The translations under genes were made by a program, and so were the position numbers. Below, in pieces: positions 1 to 12,306 of a stretch of DNA of 64,000 bases. The stretch's first letter is position 1; each line of letters opens with the position of its first letter. This DNA comes from Trichosphaerium sp. ATCC 40318. Taxonomy: Eukaryota; Discosea; Flabellinia; Trichosidae. The notes beneath the pieces were generated by a model that made no database searches, was not told where the DNA came from, and saw only the letters and a list, made by a program, of their open reading frames with translations. The stretch lies in NCBI GenBank assembly GCA_038496445.1, contig JALMLS010000216.1:594144-658143 (forward strand), in the 5' to 3' direction.

Positions 1-99
1 ACAATTACATAAAGCATGAAAGACATTTCAGCAAGAAACACTTGAGCAAACACTTTGACACAATTTATCAAAACAAGATGCTTTGTTGAAGTTTACGCC

Positions 100-1274
100 T
101 CACGTTGAGCTTTTTGGTGTTTTGTTTATTAATTTATTCATATCAATTTCCAATCCAATAGGGCAATGATCAGAACCGCCATGTACTTCATTACTAATCC
201 AACTATTTTGAACACAATCAATAATATCATTATCAACTAAGCTATAATCTAAACGCCATCCTCTATGATTCTTACGATCATATTTTGGAAAAGGCCAGTA
301 AGAATACATTGTCTTTGGTCCATGAAAGTGTCTGAAGCTATCTACAAGGTTTGTCTTATCCATTAGATCAGTAATAGCATCTCGTTCTTGACTTGTAAAA
401 CTACTTGTATTTGCAAAATGAATAGGATCATGAATATCGATTTCCTACATTTTTAAATAAGTATCACATGTTAAACACGTGCTCTCGAAAAACGTTTGAT
501 TTATGAGTATTGTTGACAAGTTTGTGGTGATGAAAAACGTACATGATGGGCTGCGTTTAGGTCACCAATAATTACAACAGGTTTTTTAGTTTCTTTTTTC
601 AAACTCTGAACATGTTCGCAAAGTGCATCGTCCCACAATTTCCTACGCTCTAATCCTGTAAGTCTACGTACATAACCTGTACTTGGATTGTATATATTCA
701 TAAGAATAACTAAAAGAAAGGCGTTAGGAAGGTAAAATACATAAAACAAGCAAAGGGTTTTCTTACAATTTTCATATTCTAGTGTTATAAGTCTTCCTTC
801 TTTAGAGACAGAATGATCAACTTCAAGATTATTTATTACATTAACTGGTTTTGTTTTACTCAAAACAAGTGTCCCTGCATATCCCTAGGTCGCTGTTACT
901 GCACTGTGAATGAATTTTTGTTAAATTTCTGAAAATGTTTTTTTTCACTTTTTACCTTTTTTTCAGCAGAGTTCCAGTAGTGGTTGTATTTTGCAAATGG
1001 TTTTGTATCAAACGCCGAAAAATCTACTTGCTCCTTCATTGCCTTCACTTCTTGAAGGCAAATAACATCAGCATCGCCGCATCTTTTTTAAATTGATTAA
1101 TTGTGATTGTAAACGATATTTCTGGTTATTTAAACGCGTATGGTATTAGTTTTAGCGAGTTTGATGCTATAAAAAATAAAAGTACCGTTTAGAGTCCCAA
1201 ACGTTAGAGAATCCTTCTGTCTTCTTCAACGTAGCGCGTATACCATTGACATTCCAGCTGACAATGCGTAACAT
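100..1274 (-). CDS. APE1: AP endonuclease / exodeoxyribonuclease III family
   Basis: Spliced gene for a base-excision-repair nuclease that cuts DNA 5' of abasic sites. The start codon (1272-1274) opens MLRIVSWNVNGIRA, the classic first strand of the family. Next come DVICLQE (metal-binding Glu), GDLNAAH (catalytic Asp/Asn; the family usually has GDFN/GDLN), WRLDYSLV and the C-terminal SDHCPIGLEID (catalytic Asp-His pair). All active-site motifs are present, so the enzyme should be active. A 57-base GTAAGA...TTTTAG intron lies around 711-768. The region 1080-1195 holds one or two more introns whose exact ends I did not settle. Stop is TGA at 100-102. No long N-terminal extension is visible, so nuclear or mitochondrial location cannot be told. 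The family call is firm; orthology to metazoan APE1 rather than bacterial XthA is inferred from the eukaryotic setting. Confidence 0.85.
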
Positions 1275-1486
1275 TAATAAAAGTAGCGCTACTTGTTGTA
1301 GCAACGCGTAATGCCAACTGTAATACTACAATACGTAAATCAAAGCACGTCAACTCAATTCTTATCTAGGTCATTGTTTACCTAAAAAGTGTCCAAATCC
1401 AAACTGTCATTTGGTTTTTGTTTATTTCTACGCCTCAAAAAAAGCTACAAGGTTTTTATGGTTTTTTTTTGTGATTTTTTGTTTCC

Positions 1487-3648
1487 TCACGTTTTGGCTT
1501 TTGATTTATTGAAGCTGTTTAAAAATCGCTTCAGATTAGGTAAAGTACTTCGTAGAGGAAGAACATCAAGACCACGTGCGTGCATCAACTAGAGTGGATT
1601 AAAAAGATGAGAAAACAACAAGTGGACGTACTTGTTCGAGGTTCTTGTTCAAAAGAAATACAGCATACTCAAAGCGAGTCCTATCAGATCCTCTAGAGTA
1701 CAACTGATAGTTTCCTTTGTTTAAAATTTCATCTTTTATACTTGATCGAGAGCACATTGGTGTCATTTGATATCGTAAAGGAATCTACAAAAAAAAAATA
1801 AGTTTTGCATTCAAATCTTTGATTTGTATTTGCACGTACTTCTATGTGTCGTGCTAGTAAGTCTAACATGTGACAAACATAGCCTAAAGCTGTAGCAATC
1901 TTTTCTTCATCATATCCAGCAAATGCATCAGAATTAGGAAGTGAAACACCATTTATAGCTAGAACACCTTCATATTCTGTACTTTTAGTTATTTTATAGA
2001 TACACCCGAGTTCGTAAATGAATCGGTTAAGATGAAATTGATTGTGTCTTTGTTGCTTCTTTAGTTCTTGCCTAAAACATTTATGAGTGGTCATGTTTTG
2101 TTAAATAGTTTATAAGCTTTTGGCGGTTGTCTTTACGTACTTCTCTTCATCTAGATTGAACTTTTCTTCCTTCACTTCCTTTTGACATGCTTGTAGTTTT
2201 ACTTCAGCCATTTTTAACTTTTGTACACGTGGAAGTAACCTTGATTTCATTGCATCTAATCTCGCTTTTTCTGAAGAAAAGAAAAAAAGCAGGTCAGTAC
2301 GAAAAATTCTGAAGATTTGGAAAAAAGTTAAAAAGGAGACAGAATCTACGCACTCTCTTTGATAATAGCATTTTCATTCTCCAGTTCTCGCTTTAATAGT
2401 TCTATTCGACTACGTTTCAAGTCGTTTTGAACCTCCTAGACCAACAACGAGAAGTTAGTTACTGAGCCTTGAAAAAAAAAAAAATCGTACAGCGTCTAAA
2501 AGTGACTCTTGAGATTGAAGTAGTGTCTGAAGATTACTACGAACTTTTTTTAATTCTTCTTGACTCTGTCTCTTCTGCTTCAGCTGCTGTACAACTCTAC
2601 AAAAAAAAATCCAAAGTCAATAAATACCAAATATAGGCTAAACACTTACTCCAACGTTTTTGATCGTGGACATGACAGCTATGTATCAGCGTAAATAACA
2701 TTTGATGCTCTACACAATCTTTTACCTTTTGTCTTTGCTGTCGTCGTTTCGCATCTTCTTTTAGTGTTTCTATATCAACCTCTGTTATTGCGCCACGTTG
2801 TACCTACAATAGAGTGAAAGTGAGTATCTACTGAACTAATACTTGAAAAAAAACCCCAAAACACCCCGGCACACCGCTGCTACTAATAAAACACGTACCA
2901 GTTCTTTGTATTGTTTACTTAGCAAGTAGTGGCCATCAAATAGCTTAAAAATAATTGTATTGGAGGCAAGTGACACTTGCTCCTAGAATAACCAGTTAGC
3001 ACAACACGAGATGCTTAGATTCTAGCGTCAAACGTACCAACTTATCAATATATTGAAGTTTAGCAAGGTTCACCTTAGATTTCATACAACACCTTGGTTT
3101 TTCGTATGTAGTATCCCAAACGCATATAATGAATACTATAGCAACATTTATGTCAGTCTACAAAAAAAAAAACAATAATTGAAGCGTGCCAGTCGTTTCT
3201 TTTGGTAGGACGTAATCAAAGTCCTCGTAAGAAAAGTGGCGCCACACAGGGTTCTAATTAAGCCGTTTAGCGTTGCTATGAGCAACAATAAAAAAGCGAC
3301 ATGTCGTGCATTTGAATTTTGTATAACTTCACTTTTGTAAAAAGGCTTTTCGACCTCTGTTACGCCAACTACATCTTTTCCTGTGCGAAGTCAACGTTTT
3401 ACGATGGTTTTGAATTTGTTAAGTAATTTTACTGGCGTTACAAGCTAAATATATGCGCACGTTCGTGAAGAGTAAAATACCAGTGCATTAGGGTGGGTTG
3501 TTCATTTTCAAAGCGTAAATCGAAAGCGGATATACTTCTCAGGTGCCTTACGCGTTTCTAATACAATAGTGAGTAAATTTGGTACGTGTTTGTGTAATAC
3601 AAATTGTTGGGGTAGATTTCCTGGACCATTGACGCTCTCCTCCGTCAT
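1487..3648 (-). CDS. UVRAG: UVRAG/Vps38-like Beclin-complex subunit
   Basis: Spliced gene for the UVRAG/Vps38 subunit of the class III PI3-kinase (Vps34-Beclin) complex in autophagy and endosome maturation. The start exon (ATG 3646-3648) leads to RVRHLRSIS, then a C2-like part with KPFYKSEVIQNS and NPVWRHFSYED, and NTIIFKLFDGHYLL. A coiled coil follows, encoded about 2140-2820. The C-terminal Atg14/UVRAG domain has YDEEKIATALGYVCHMLDLL, PLRYQMTPMCSRSSIKDE, FEYAVFLLNKNLEQ and LRSTLPNLKRFL. Each piece matches the order in UVRAG. At least eight introns are needed; a 43-base one follows ...PQQF at the N-terminus, and one donor reads GTACGTGC. Stop TGA is at 1487-1489. It is divergent from the ROCO gene. 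Exons in the coiled-coil part are less certain than the two ends. Confidence 0.8.
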
Positions 3649-3745
3649 ATCGCAATTTGTGCATTCACACCTAGCGACAGGCACCAAACATTTTCAAAAC
3701 GACACTTAACGTTTATTGATAAGCTAGAATTCGCGGCCCGACTCA
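3649..3745. promoter_or_regulatory. Shared promoter between UVRAG and ROCO genes
   Basis: Only 97 bases separate the two modelled divergent start codons, so both promoters and 5' UTRs must fit here or run into the neighbouring coding sequence. No TATA box stands out. The extent depends on both start codons being right; the ROCO start is the weaker of the two. Confidence 0.4.
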
Positions 3746-6700
3746 ATGGAGACGCCTAGAGGGCGTTTAGGGGTAGAGTCCATATTTATTGTCTCTGTTA
3801 CAGAGGTAATTTCGCAAAAGCTAAATTTCGCATACTTATAAGACCGTAGAACGCTCTAGGAGCTTTTGATAAGGAAAGCGTTGGTTCTATTACTAAAGTT
3901 GGCGTTCACAGTGACTCCATACAAATAACAGACACTGTACGCTGTTTCATCGCTTTATATTACTTTGGCAGTTAAATGTGTTGTTAATTTAGCCGTTTAG
4001 GTAAAATACAGATCAGTTTACCTTGGTTCACATCAACTACCTCTTGTCAGCATATTTGCTTCTCTACAATCTACATTTCTCTTACTTTTTGATAAACTCG
4101 ACAATACCATCACTAAAAAATTACACGATATTGCTGTAGATGTAAGGTAAGAAGAGCTCTTTGGTTCTAATTAAAAACAATTCCATAGCTAGGAGTAGTG
4201 TTGGAGAATTTAGTAATTTTTCTGGTTTTTTTTTAATTGACAATTAAACATTAGGGCGAAAGCGTACAAGGCAACTATTATTCTATGTGGTGTTCGTATA
4301 AAACCATCAAGAAAAGAGATTGCTAATCTTACCGAAAGCGTTCGTTCGTTAAATATAAACGCAACATTTTTAATAAGTACGTAAGCTAAATAGTACCCGA
4401 AACGGGCCATTTTTATTTTTCGCACGTGATTTTTATTTATTTATTTTTTATGTTTAATGAGTTGTAGGCGATAAGCGGAAGACATCAGGTTATACAGAAC
4501 TCAAGACAGCGCTCATAAACGCTTCTCTAAAGCGAGGAAAATGCCGATATCACGAGGCGATTAAAACAGTTCTAGATGCACCTACATCAGCTTTCATGGC
4601 CAAGAAAACGTTCAATGAGTTGTGTAAGAAAGCAAAGGTCGCAGAAGAAGACATACAATTGGTTTTAGAGGAAGTTATAGATACTGGCTTGGCACAATAC
4701 TCTCCGAAATGTAACACGCTACTTTGGGAGCCAGATGTTTTGTTTTCTTTCTTTGATGCTATTCGATCATTACCAGAACCTCTAGTACCTTTAGAGACTC
4801 TTGTTAAACAGTTTGGAAAAGAACCAGACAGCATGGAGTTTCAAGTATCGCTCGAACTTTGCTGGGGAAATTCAATTATTTATGTTAAAACACCTATGAA
4901 AGAAAGTAGAAATGGTAAAGGATATGATCTTCGCCCTATGCTCTTTGCACCTCTCTTGCTATCTCCGCGCCCTCCCAAATATCTAAGCAGTTTTTTAAAG
5001 CCTAGCAAAGACGGTGAAGGTTCGGAAGTAGCACAACAGTGGGTATTTGTATCTGATATCCCTGATCTTGTATTACACCGTGTTTTGCTTCATCTCACAG
5101 GCGTTTCAAAGGTACACAGATTATTACTATAAATACTAAACTTTGTTCTTTTTCTCATGCTGTGAAAGGTACGCGTGAGAGACATTTGGCGTCAAGGGAT
5201 TATCATTGATTCTGACACTGAAGAAATTGCTGTTTTTGCACCTACAAAAAATATACTACGTGTAAAAGCAAAGGAGTATCTAAGGTAAGCTTATCATTGT
5301 TGTATCATTCGAGAATTATGGTAACAGAAATCGTAGCCCTGCTGATTGGACTTTGTTTCTTCAAGCAATTGAAGCAGTTGAAGGAGGATTACAGATCAAT
5401 GGTGGAGACCGAGTAGAAAAGCGTCAAGTTGTTGTACCTCGTTCTAAGGGATCAAAGAGTGTTGATACATATTCTATGGATGATGTTTATAAACAAGCCT
5501 TTGCAGGTACAAAATACAACGCGAAAGATGATAAGTTGGAACGTTTGTATTTAAGTCGTTTTTAGGGTCAACGCAAATACAACTTAATATTGCTTTGACT
5601 TGTGATGTTAATGATGTAGCACCTGATCTAGGATTTGTCACCAAGAAACTATGTGCTGTTAAAGACATAGTTGTAGTAGCACAAAAGTGAGTGTTTTACA
5701 AGTACAACACTTGGAGGTATTGGTTTTTAACTGTATCTTGTTTAGGGAGTCTGAAGGAAAGCTTAAGGATGAAGTTGTCACAATACTTACAGATACAAGC
5801 TCTATGATCGAATTATCACGACGAAATCTTCTCCTCAGGTACTTACTATGAACATTTGAGTTTCATGTGCTTTTCACGTGCAAACCTTTTTTCGTTTGGA
5901 GAATTAAGTGCTTGTAGGCGATACACTCAATCCAATTTTGCAAAATATCGAGGTATATCCACATCGCCTAAAGGTCTTGTGTTTGTAAAGCAAGAGCGAA
6001 TGCATAAAATCATGCTTAAGGTACAGAGAGCTATTTGTCTTTTGGCTAAATTCAACTTTACTTAAACAACAATAGAAAAAGTGGAGTTGGAAACAGCGTA
6101 TTGCTGGTGCCATACAATTAGCTAATGGATTACATATTTTACATTCTCAGAATCCACCGCTCATTTTACCAGAGCTGAGATCATGGGTCGTTCGTGTACG
6201 TTCATATTTCTTTATTTTTCAGTGAGCATTACCTTTGACTCTTTTTTTACAACAGGCGAGTTTAAACAAACGTGATAAACCTGAAGTTAAGATTGGTATC
6301 TCACAAGCCAGATATGTTTACGGAGAACCATTGAGATCTATTTTAAGAATATCAGGAAATAGATTCCGCTTCAATCCACCTGAAGTAATCAACTCAAACT
6401 TGGCGATAGATCAAAGGTGATTTCCTCCATCGAGTGTCTGTTATTTTTAATAGTGTCTTAGGGCTAATATATACAGTCTTGGTATATTACTTTGGGAGAT
6501 TGCAAAGTGGGATGGATCTCTACCATTCTCAAGCTACAAGGAATATCTCGAATCTGAAAAGGAAGAAGAATTGAAGGAGAAGGAACTTCAAAATCAAGAA
6601 TTGCTTGATCATTACCGTCAAAATGGTACCTCCTCTCAGATTATGTAGGATCTCTTCCTAACATGTCTAAAAGGTATACACATCAAGGGTAATGTGGCAG

Positions 6701-6989
6701 TTGTACAAACATGGGATAACGCTCGTCTAATGGTTCGAAAACTTTGTTTCTTTTTCTTTTTTAATTCTTAACTTTTTTTTGTTCTTAGAAAGCTATTTGC
6801 AATGAAAGCCTTAGACCAGCAATAACAGATAGTATGCCTCCTGGATACGTAAAGATAATGAAAAGGTGTTGGTCTGGAAATGTTGATAGAAGGCCTAATA
6901 TGCATGAAGTCATTAAAGCGCTTGAAGGAGTTAGCAGTAAATTAAAAGATAATAGAAAAAAAGCTTCATTAAGAAGTCATAAAGACTAA
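3746..6989 (+). CDS. ROCO-family protein with degenerate GTPase and kinase
   Basis: Spliced gene with the LRRK/ROCO order of domains. The first exon METPRGRLGVESIF sits where a P-loop is expected but has no GK(S/T). Then come a switch-I-like GVHSDSIQITDT, a G4-like strand TIILCGVRI without NKxD or THxD, and FLISDKRKTSGYTELK resembling G5. A COR-like part follows (LLWEPDVLFSFFDAIRSLP, then LETLVKQF). The C-terminal third is a TKL-type kinase fold: IAGAIQLANGLHILHSQNPP, DQRANIYSLGILLWEI and IMKRCWSGNVDRRPNMHEV. The HRDLKxxN loop is replaced by LILPELRSW and DFG by KIGISQA, so catalysis is unlikely. Frames join across introns such as 4376-4470, with intact phase. Stop TAA 6987-6989. The kinase-fold call is strong; ROC/COR assignment is by pattern and order. 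Its job may be scaffolding (inference). Confidence 0.7.
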
Positions 6990-7194
6990 CAACAATATGA
7001 TATTGTAGCTCCCAGCAGCATTGATAACAATAATAATATTCTGTATTTCTTTTCCTCGTGTATATTGGGTAGCTTCAGTCTAGACTAAATCACGTGCATT
7101 GCTTTGTAGCTCCGTTAAAAAAGTGCCTGTTTTCCGTAGTGTCGTTCACAGAATTCGTTGCTATAAGTCAGGTGATGGTCAATTTGCTCTGAGC

Positions 7195-8921
7195 ATGGCA
7201 GAGAAGGTAACCAAGCCGTTGCAAAACGTGTTTGAGCTAGAAAGCGGTATAGTAAAGCTAACTGTAACTAAAAAACTAAAATTTGATCCTAGGGCGCTAT
7301 CCAGGATGTGTAAGTCTTCCTTACGCGTTATCAAAGTGTAAAACTGAAGCAACGATCAATGGTTTTATATCTGAATTAAATAAAGCAGGAGTACCAGTCT
7401 CACCTTCAACTGCATGTATAATAGCGAACACGCATACAGAAACACTACTTGATAGATTAACAATCGGTGTGGCCGATTTACATGCCAGTATAGAAACAGC
7501 AAACCGCTTATTCAAAGATAAAGGCTCAGGCGATAGTAAAGGCGATACACAAACGCAAAAAACAGAAGAGTCAACTTTGCATGAAGAGTTGCCTGCCCCT
7601 TTTGATCTATCATCCGTACAAACGTTTCCTTTAGACAAGGCGAAATTCTCATGCAAAATTGAGGCGTTAAATGAGTCTGACACCTTTTTCACCGGATTTG
7701 TTGAGGTAAGAATTCTATGTTTTTGTGACAAAATCAGTTGCTGACTTAATACAGGCAAAAATAGACGCTGGAGCAATAAAAAGAACTGTTATAAGTTCTA
7801 TCATAATGAATAAGTTATCTAGTAACTACTCAAATACCAGTAATCCATTCACAGTCTCTTGTGATGGAGAAATAGTAAAATGTAAAGTACTTCTTTTTTT
7901 TTTTTTCATGCCTTCCTTTTTGTATTAATTGATTTCTCTAGCACCTATTGAACTTATACGAGCTCTTAAATCATCAGGACATAAAATAAGTGTTTGGATA
8001 GAACGAAGGCTTGCAAATTTTTTCCCTCTTTGGATAGAAGAAGATGGTTTAAAGGAGGTTCCTGTCCCACTAATGTTGAAACTCGAGCACTTCTTAGATA
8101 GCGCTGGACACCCTGCAATAATCCCATGTACACGTTATATTCAATATTTAACATAGGTACTGACTCTTGCAGCCCCACACACAGAGCTTGTTGTTGAGAT
8201 AAGGCCACCTGATACGAAAAAAGAAGGACAAGTTGAACTTGACACATGCCTAACTTGGTACCAATTGTTTTCTTTAATCGTCACTCTAATGTTCCTGATA
8301 AGGTACTCTGGTACACATGGTATTGGATTTAATCCGCGCATGTACGAATATTCAGACTGGGCAGGATTAAAGAAGCAAGGACCATACACTGGCGAACAAG
8401 CTGAGCAGTTTGTTGAAGTACAAGAAAATTAATATACACTCAGAATTGATGATCTATAGCTGGCTTCATTGTTTGGTACTGTACTTATTGACTGTGGAAA
8501 GAAACACAACCTACACGCAAAAGGATACGGATTAACAGGTGTTTGCGCAGACTCAGTAGCTGTTCTCGAAGCGGCAGTACTAGGAACAGTTTCGTCATTT
8601 CCTTTGATGGTATAGTTTTGTTTTTATCTCACTGCTTACATGCTTCACTTCTAGATGAGTAAAGATATAGTTAATGCAGGCATAAACAATGGCGAGTCAA
8701 ATACAAAGGACAGTCATTTAAAGAGCTTGTACAACACTTTGCGTAACGCTGTAAAAGCAATACCTTCTGATTCAGAAATCGATGTAAAGTCAGAACAGGC
8801 ATTGCTTGAACAAGCTAAAAGAGCACTAATATCTGTAACATGTAATTCAAACCCTCCTTTTGTCTGTATAACGAACGCAATAGAAGCTCTAGAAACGGCT
8901 ATAAAGCAACTGTCAAAATAA
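7195..8921 (+). CDS. Hypothetical protein, about 440 residues
   Basis: I do not recognise this family. The first in-frame ATG (7195) gives MAEKVTKPLQNVFELESG. Exons join cleanly over introns of about 40 to 50 bases, for example GTAAGT...TGAAG after FDPRALSRM and a 45-base GTACAC...CTTGCAG near 8131-8175. The protein has an acidic, Ser/Thr-rich linker (about residues 90-115), then FPLWIEEDGLKEVPVP, ELVVEIRPPD, YEYSDWAGLKKQGPYTGEQ and a Gly/Ala-rich LFGTVLIDCG. The last exon is predicted helical and ends LETAIKQLSK. No transmembrane segment remains once the introns are removed: an apparent hydrophobic stretch near 8255-8305 lies in an intron. It could begin upstream of 7195, since the frame is open back to about 7099. 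Confidence 0.6.
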
Positions 8922-8943
8922 ACGAGGGTGTTTCATAGACCAC

Positions 8944-9300
8944 CTACCGCAAACACTCACATTGAATTGTGAAGATTTTTGAATCCAAAGCATGATTATT
9001 ATACGCGACAGTCTGTGGATGGTGACTTACACCTGTGCTTGTAATAGTATCTCAAGAGGATGTTCATTTCGTGGTTTGTTCCTTGTTGTTGGACTAGGCG
9101 TTTCTCCTACGCTAGAGTACGTGTAGAAAATGTCAATGACTTTTGCTGGGCTGAAATATTGAACATCAATTATAGCTGTTACGCTTTTAGCTAGTAGACT
9201 CATTCAGGCGCGGTAGTACCTCATTTACCACGATGCTCATTGCTCGAACATCAGTTTTTGGGTTGCTCTTGATTTTGATCCCCAAAACCTTAGTTCGCTA
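8944..9300 (-). CDS. Small spliced gene, unknown product (tentative)
   Basis: The minus strand shows coding-like exons: KVLGIKIKSNPKTDVRAMS (about 9220-9290), then VQYFSPAKVIDIFYTYSS with HPLEILLQAQ (about 9035-9180), and finally TVAYNNHALDSKIFTIQCE ending in TAG at 8944-8946. The last two join in phase over a GTGTAAGT...CCACAG intron. I could not find an in-phase junction between the first two, nor a firm start codon, so the 5' part is unresolved. It would end only 22 bases from the convergent stop of the upstream plus-strand gene, and its 5' end would approach the start of the phosphatase gene. Confidence 0.35.
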
Positions 9301-9345
9301 GTATCAAAACAACAACTACTCAACTATCAAAGCAACACCTCCGCA

Positions 9346-10776
9346 ATGACAGAAACAAACCCTACAACTCAAGAAACAATGAACATCCCTACCGATATGC
9401 TCAAGACATGGTTGAGCAAAGTAAACAAGAACGAGACCCTCGACGAAGAAAGCTTCAAAAAAGTTTGCAAAGCAGTACGAAACGGCAACTGATTCACGTG
9501 TCTCCAACAGCCACTTACTCCTTTCTTGTTTACAGGTACAATCTAAATTTGCAGCCGAATCTTCTCTACTTCAACTGAAAGCTCCGATAATCGCTGTGGG
9601 AGATGTCCATGGAAACTTCAAAGACCTCAAAGGTACCAAAGCCGTTTTTTCACTCATTTTCTAAAATGATGTTCACTTTTTCTTTCAATTCTAATTTGTT
9701 GCTCACTCCTTTTCTCGTAGAAGTATTTCGCATTGGAGGATCACCAGCTGAAACGAAATACTTGTTCATGGGCGACATCGTCGACAGGTACGATCTTAAT
9801 CACCCAACACTTCTAAATCGCTTATACTTTGTGTTTTAGAGGAGACAAGTCTGTACCTTGCCTTCAGTTGATCTTTCTTTTGAAACTCCTATTCCCAACC
9901 AACGTCTACCTTCTTCGCGGAAACCATGAATGCCGTAAAGTATCCGAAGTGTACGCTAGCTTCTTAGAGTAATGTTGGGCAATTTTCTGATGTTCAAATT
10001 TAGATACGGATTCAAGGCCGAGCTCTACACTATGTACAATAAGGCAGGTGATGATTTGCATGAATTGTGCTCCAGCGTATTCGATGCTTTACCTCTCGCT
10101 GCAATGGTTAACAACAAGGTACGATCTTTCATACTTGTTTTTTTCTTTTCTTACTTTGGTTTAGACATTTGTCGTTCATGGTGGATTATCGCCAAGTATT
10201 AGTACCTTGAAGCAAATTGCTGATATGCCTCGCGGATCTGATGTACCTGAACATGGTCCTGTTACTGGTACAATATTCTTTTCTTTGTTTTGTTTTTTGG
10301 CTTGGAAGCTAATAGCACGTGTAGACTTACTCTGGAGTGATCCTGATCCTAATGTGACCTTATTTGGTATTAGCCCAAGAGGCGCTGGATTCGTATGGGG
10401 ACCTCTCGTAACCAAGACTTTCTGCGATACCAACGGAATCGACGTGATCATTAGAGCTCACCAGCTTGTTAAGGAGGTACAATACAATTATATTTTTGTA
10501 AATGCTAATAATGTTTAAGGGATTCGAATACTCTCATGACAACCGCGTCCTGACCCTTTTCACTGCTTCTAATTACTGTGGAAAGTGTGAAAACAAGGGA
10601 GGCTTTGTTAAAATTGGTGCTCAACTCGAGAGAGAAATGTACGTTGTTTCCTGACACTCTTTACAACTTATGTATTTACTTTTTTGTTCAGAGTTCAATT
10701 GGCCGTTGATGGTGCTTCCAAGCATGTTGATGAAGCTTCTGCTTTAATTGAATCAATTGCCAAGCTCAGCATTTGA
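9346..10776 (+). CDS. PP1-type Ser/Thr protein phosphatase catalytic subunit
   Basis: Spliced gene for a PPP-family metallophosphatase. Start ATG gives MTETNPTTQETMNIP. All signature blocks are present: GDVHG, GDIVDRGDKS, LRGNHECRKVSEVYGF, VVHGGLSP, LLWSDPDP and IIRAHQLVKEG, then TASNYCGKCENKGG (the usual PP1 form is SAPNYC). The RAHQxV form and spacing fit PP1 better than PP2A or PP2B. The length, about 310 residues, is normal. Introns are 45-70 bases, several opening GTAC (after KKVCKA; after DIVDR; before DLLWSD). The C-terminus lacks the long TPPR-type tail of animal PP1. Catalysis should be intact. Substrate choice would depend on regulatory subunits not encoded here. Confidence 0.85.
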
Positions 10777-11180
10777 GAATCAATAATTTGGCCGATGATA
10801 TTGAGATAGTTGTGTTAGAATGGAACGAAGATCAAACTCTGTTCTGGTACTATACCCAATTCTTCTTTTTAAACACGTGATGACATGACAACATTTTATA
10901 TGTCAATCGTGATCTAACCCACACCACACTTCGGTTTTTTTAGGACGCACCTTCTTTATTGGAAATTTTTTTTTATTCTTCGAGTTTGTTCTAATGTTGT
11001 TTTGTTAGGACAAACTGTTTTAAATATTCATCCGCCCAAGCTTAATTAATTAATCGTAAGTAGTAATAATTCTAATTAATCCTTCACCTTTAATAAACCC
11101 TGCATTTCAATACAACAAAGCGTATTTGGTTAATTTCTAGTCTGTTGTAATGAACCACCCATGTTCTTACGAGATTCAGT

Positions 11181-11290
11181 TACCGTAAGGTACGTAAGTC
11201 ATACAATGAAGGACAACATTGCAACACAAATAGTTCACATTGTGGTAGATCTACACCATTTGACAGAAGTGTCAGATCTTGCTAGATCTG
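11181..11290 (+). repeat. Dispersed repeat, copy A
   Basis: This stretch matches the complement of 26006-26090. Shared blocks include AAGGTACGT, ATGAAGGACA, CATTG and CAGAAGTGTCA, in the same order, with a gap of about 15-20 bases in the other copy. It contains nested inverted repeats such as CAGATC/GATCTG. The repeat covers the start of the small ORF at 11206. Confidence 0.6.
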
Positions 11291-11331
11291 CTAAAAGTGC
11301 TGACACACGGCGCTATTTCGGGTATAAATGA
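11206..11331 (+). CDS. 41-codon ORF inside dispersed repeat (doubtful)
   Basis: ATG to TGA encodes MKDNIATQIVHIVVDLHH... and ends SADTRRYFGYK. The inverted copy near 26.05 kb also opens with MKDSI and keeps the AEVS block but is shorter, so the two look like remnants of one small gene or exon family. The ADTRR coding stretch has a near-identical 17-base match at about 20445. No function can be proposed. Confidence 0.25.
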   Translation: MKDNIATQIVHIVVDLHHLTEVSDLARSAKSADTRRYFGYK

Positions 11332-12306
11332 TTGTTAGAGTCCAGGTGTTAATATAAACTAATCTCCACGTTTTTTCTTTGTTGAATGTTGTTTTGTCGC
11401 CCTGAGTTCGCTTTAACGTATTGGCTGTAGTAGATAGTGTAAAAAAAAAACCTCTACTTTACATTGCTAACAAGATACAAAGTCTTCTTACTTCCTTAAA
11501 CTCTTGAATTGTAATATTACACATTGATTTGGTTATTTTTTTCGTTGGTACTTTAACTGTACTGGCAAAAAGACAATCTTGTCGTTTTGAGACAGCACCC
11601 GACTGCGCAATGGGGTGCCTTCAACATTCAGGGTTAATGAACGGTGCTGGAATAACGGTGTACGGTCTACACAAGTGGACATAGCCCAGTCCACATTTGA
11701 TAGTGGACAGGGCACGCCTACTGTGTAGGTGGAGCATATGTAGCCAAGATGTTATTCCTTGGCACGGAACTGTATCTAGGCTACTGCAACACGTTTACTG
11801 CACACTGCTTTCCTCGCTGATATATAAGGAATATTGAAATACTTATGTACCATTCATTTTTGGATAAAAATAAAAAGTGGTATTCAGAAATGTTGATAAA
11901 ATACGATTTCAATCGCCCCACCATGTTACATTGGTGTTTATGAGCATGTTATATGTTCGTTTTATTGACCAAAGGTAAATTCAAGGACAATTTCATCTAA
12001 TTCACTGAAATATCCAGTTTAATACTCCAAATATGGATAATGCACATTTCAAAACACTCACAAACCCTTGTATTGCCTATTTTCATGCATACGAACGGTA
12101 TCGATGATGTTTTGGTTCGCGAAACGTGCTGCTAAACGATTAATTGTATCATGCTTGTTCAGTCTGTCAGTGCGTAATGTCGACATAAAAAGTCAAATCG
12201 CACATTCATGTACTAGCTAAAGTGTAGTTTGCTTCCACTAATATAACCAAGAAGTAATTTGTGAACCATGAGATTCGTGGTTTTTTCTTCTTTTTTATTT
12301 GTTACA

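Larger units (their letters stand above)
10777..12306. other. Intergenic region between convergent genes
   Basis: About 1.5 kb without a gene I can defend. It holds a CACGTG at 10874, an AT-rich patch near 11040-11100, part of a dispersed repeat (11181-11290), a 41-codon ORF within it, and an open minus frame at 11533-11715 with no protein-like character. The convergent stops of the phosphatase and amidotransferase-like genes mean this is mostly 3' flank. Confidence 0.5.

Noticed and set aside
3481-3746. Plus-strand open reading running from the UVRAG 5' region into the ROCO gene (ALLRHIAICAFTPSDRH...)
   Set aside because: It is antisense to the supported UVRAG start exon and ends in TAG at about 3760 without joining the ROCO frame.
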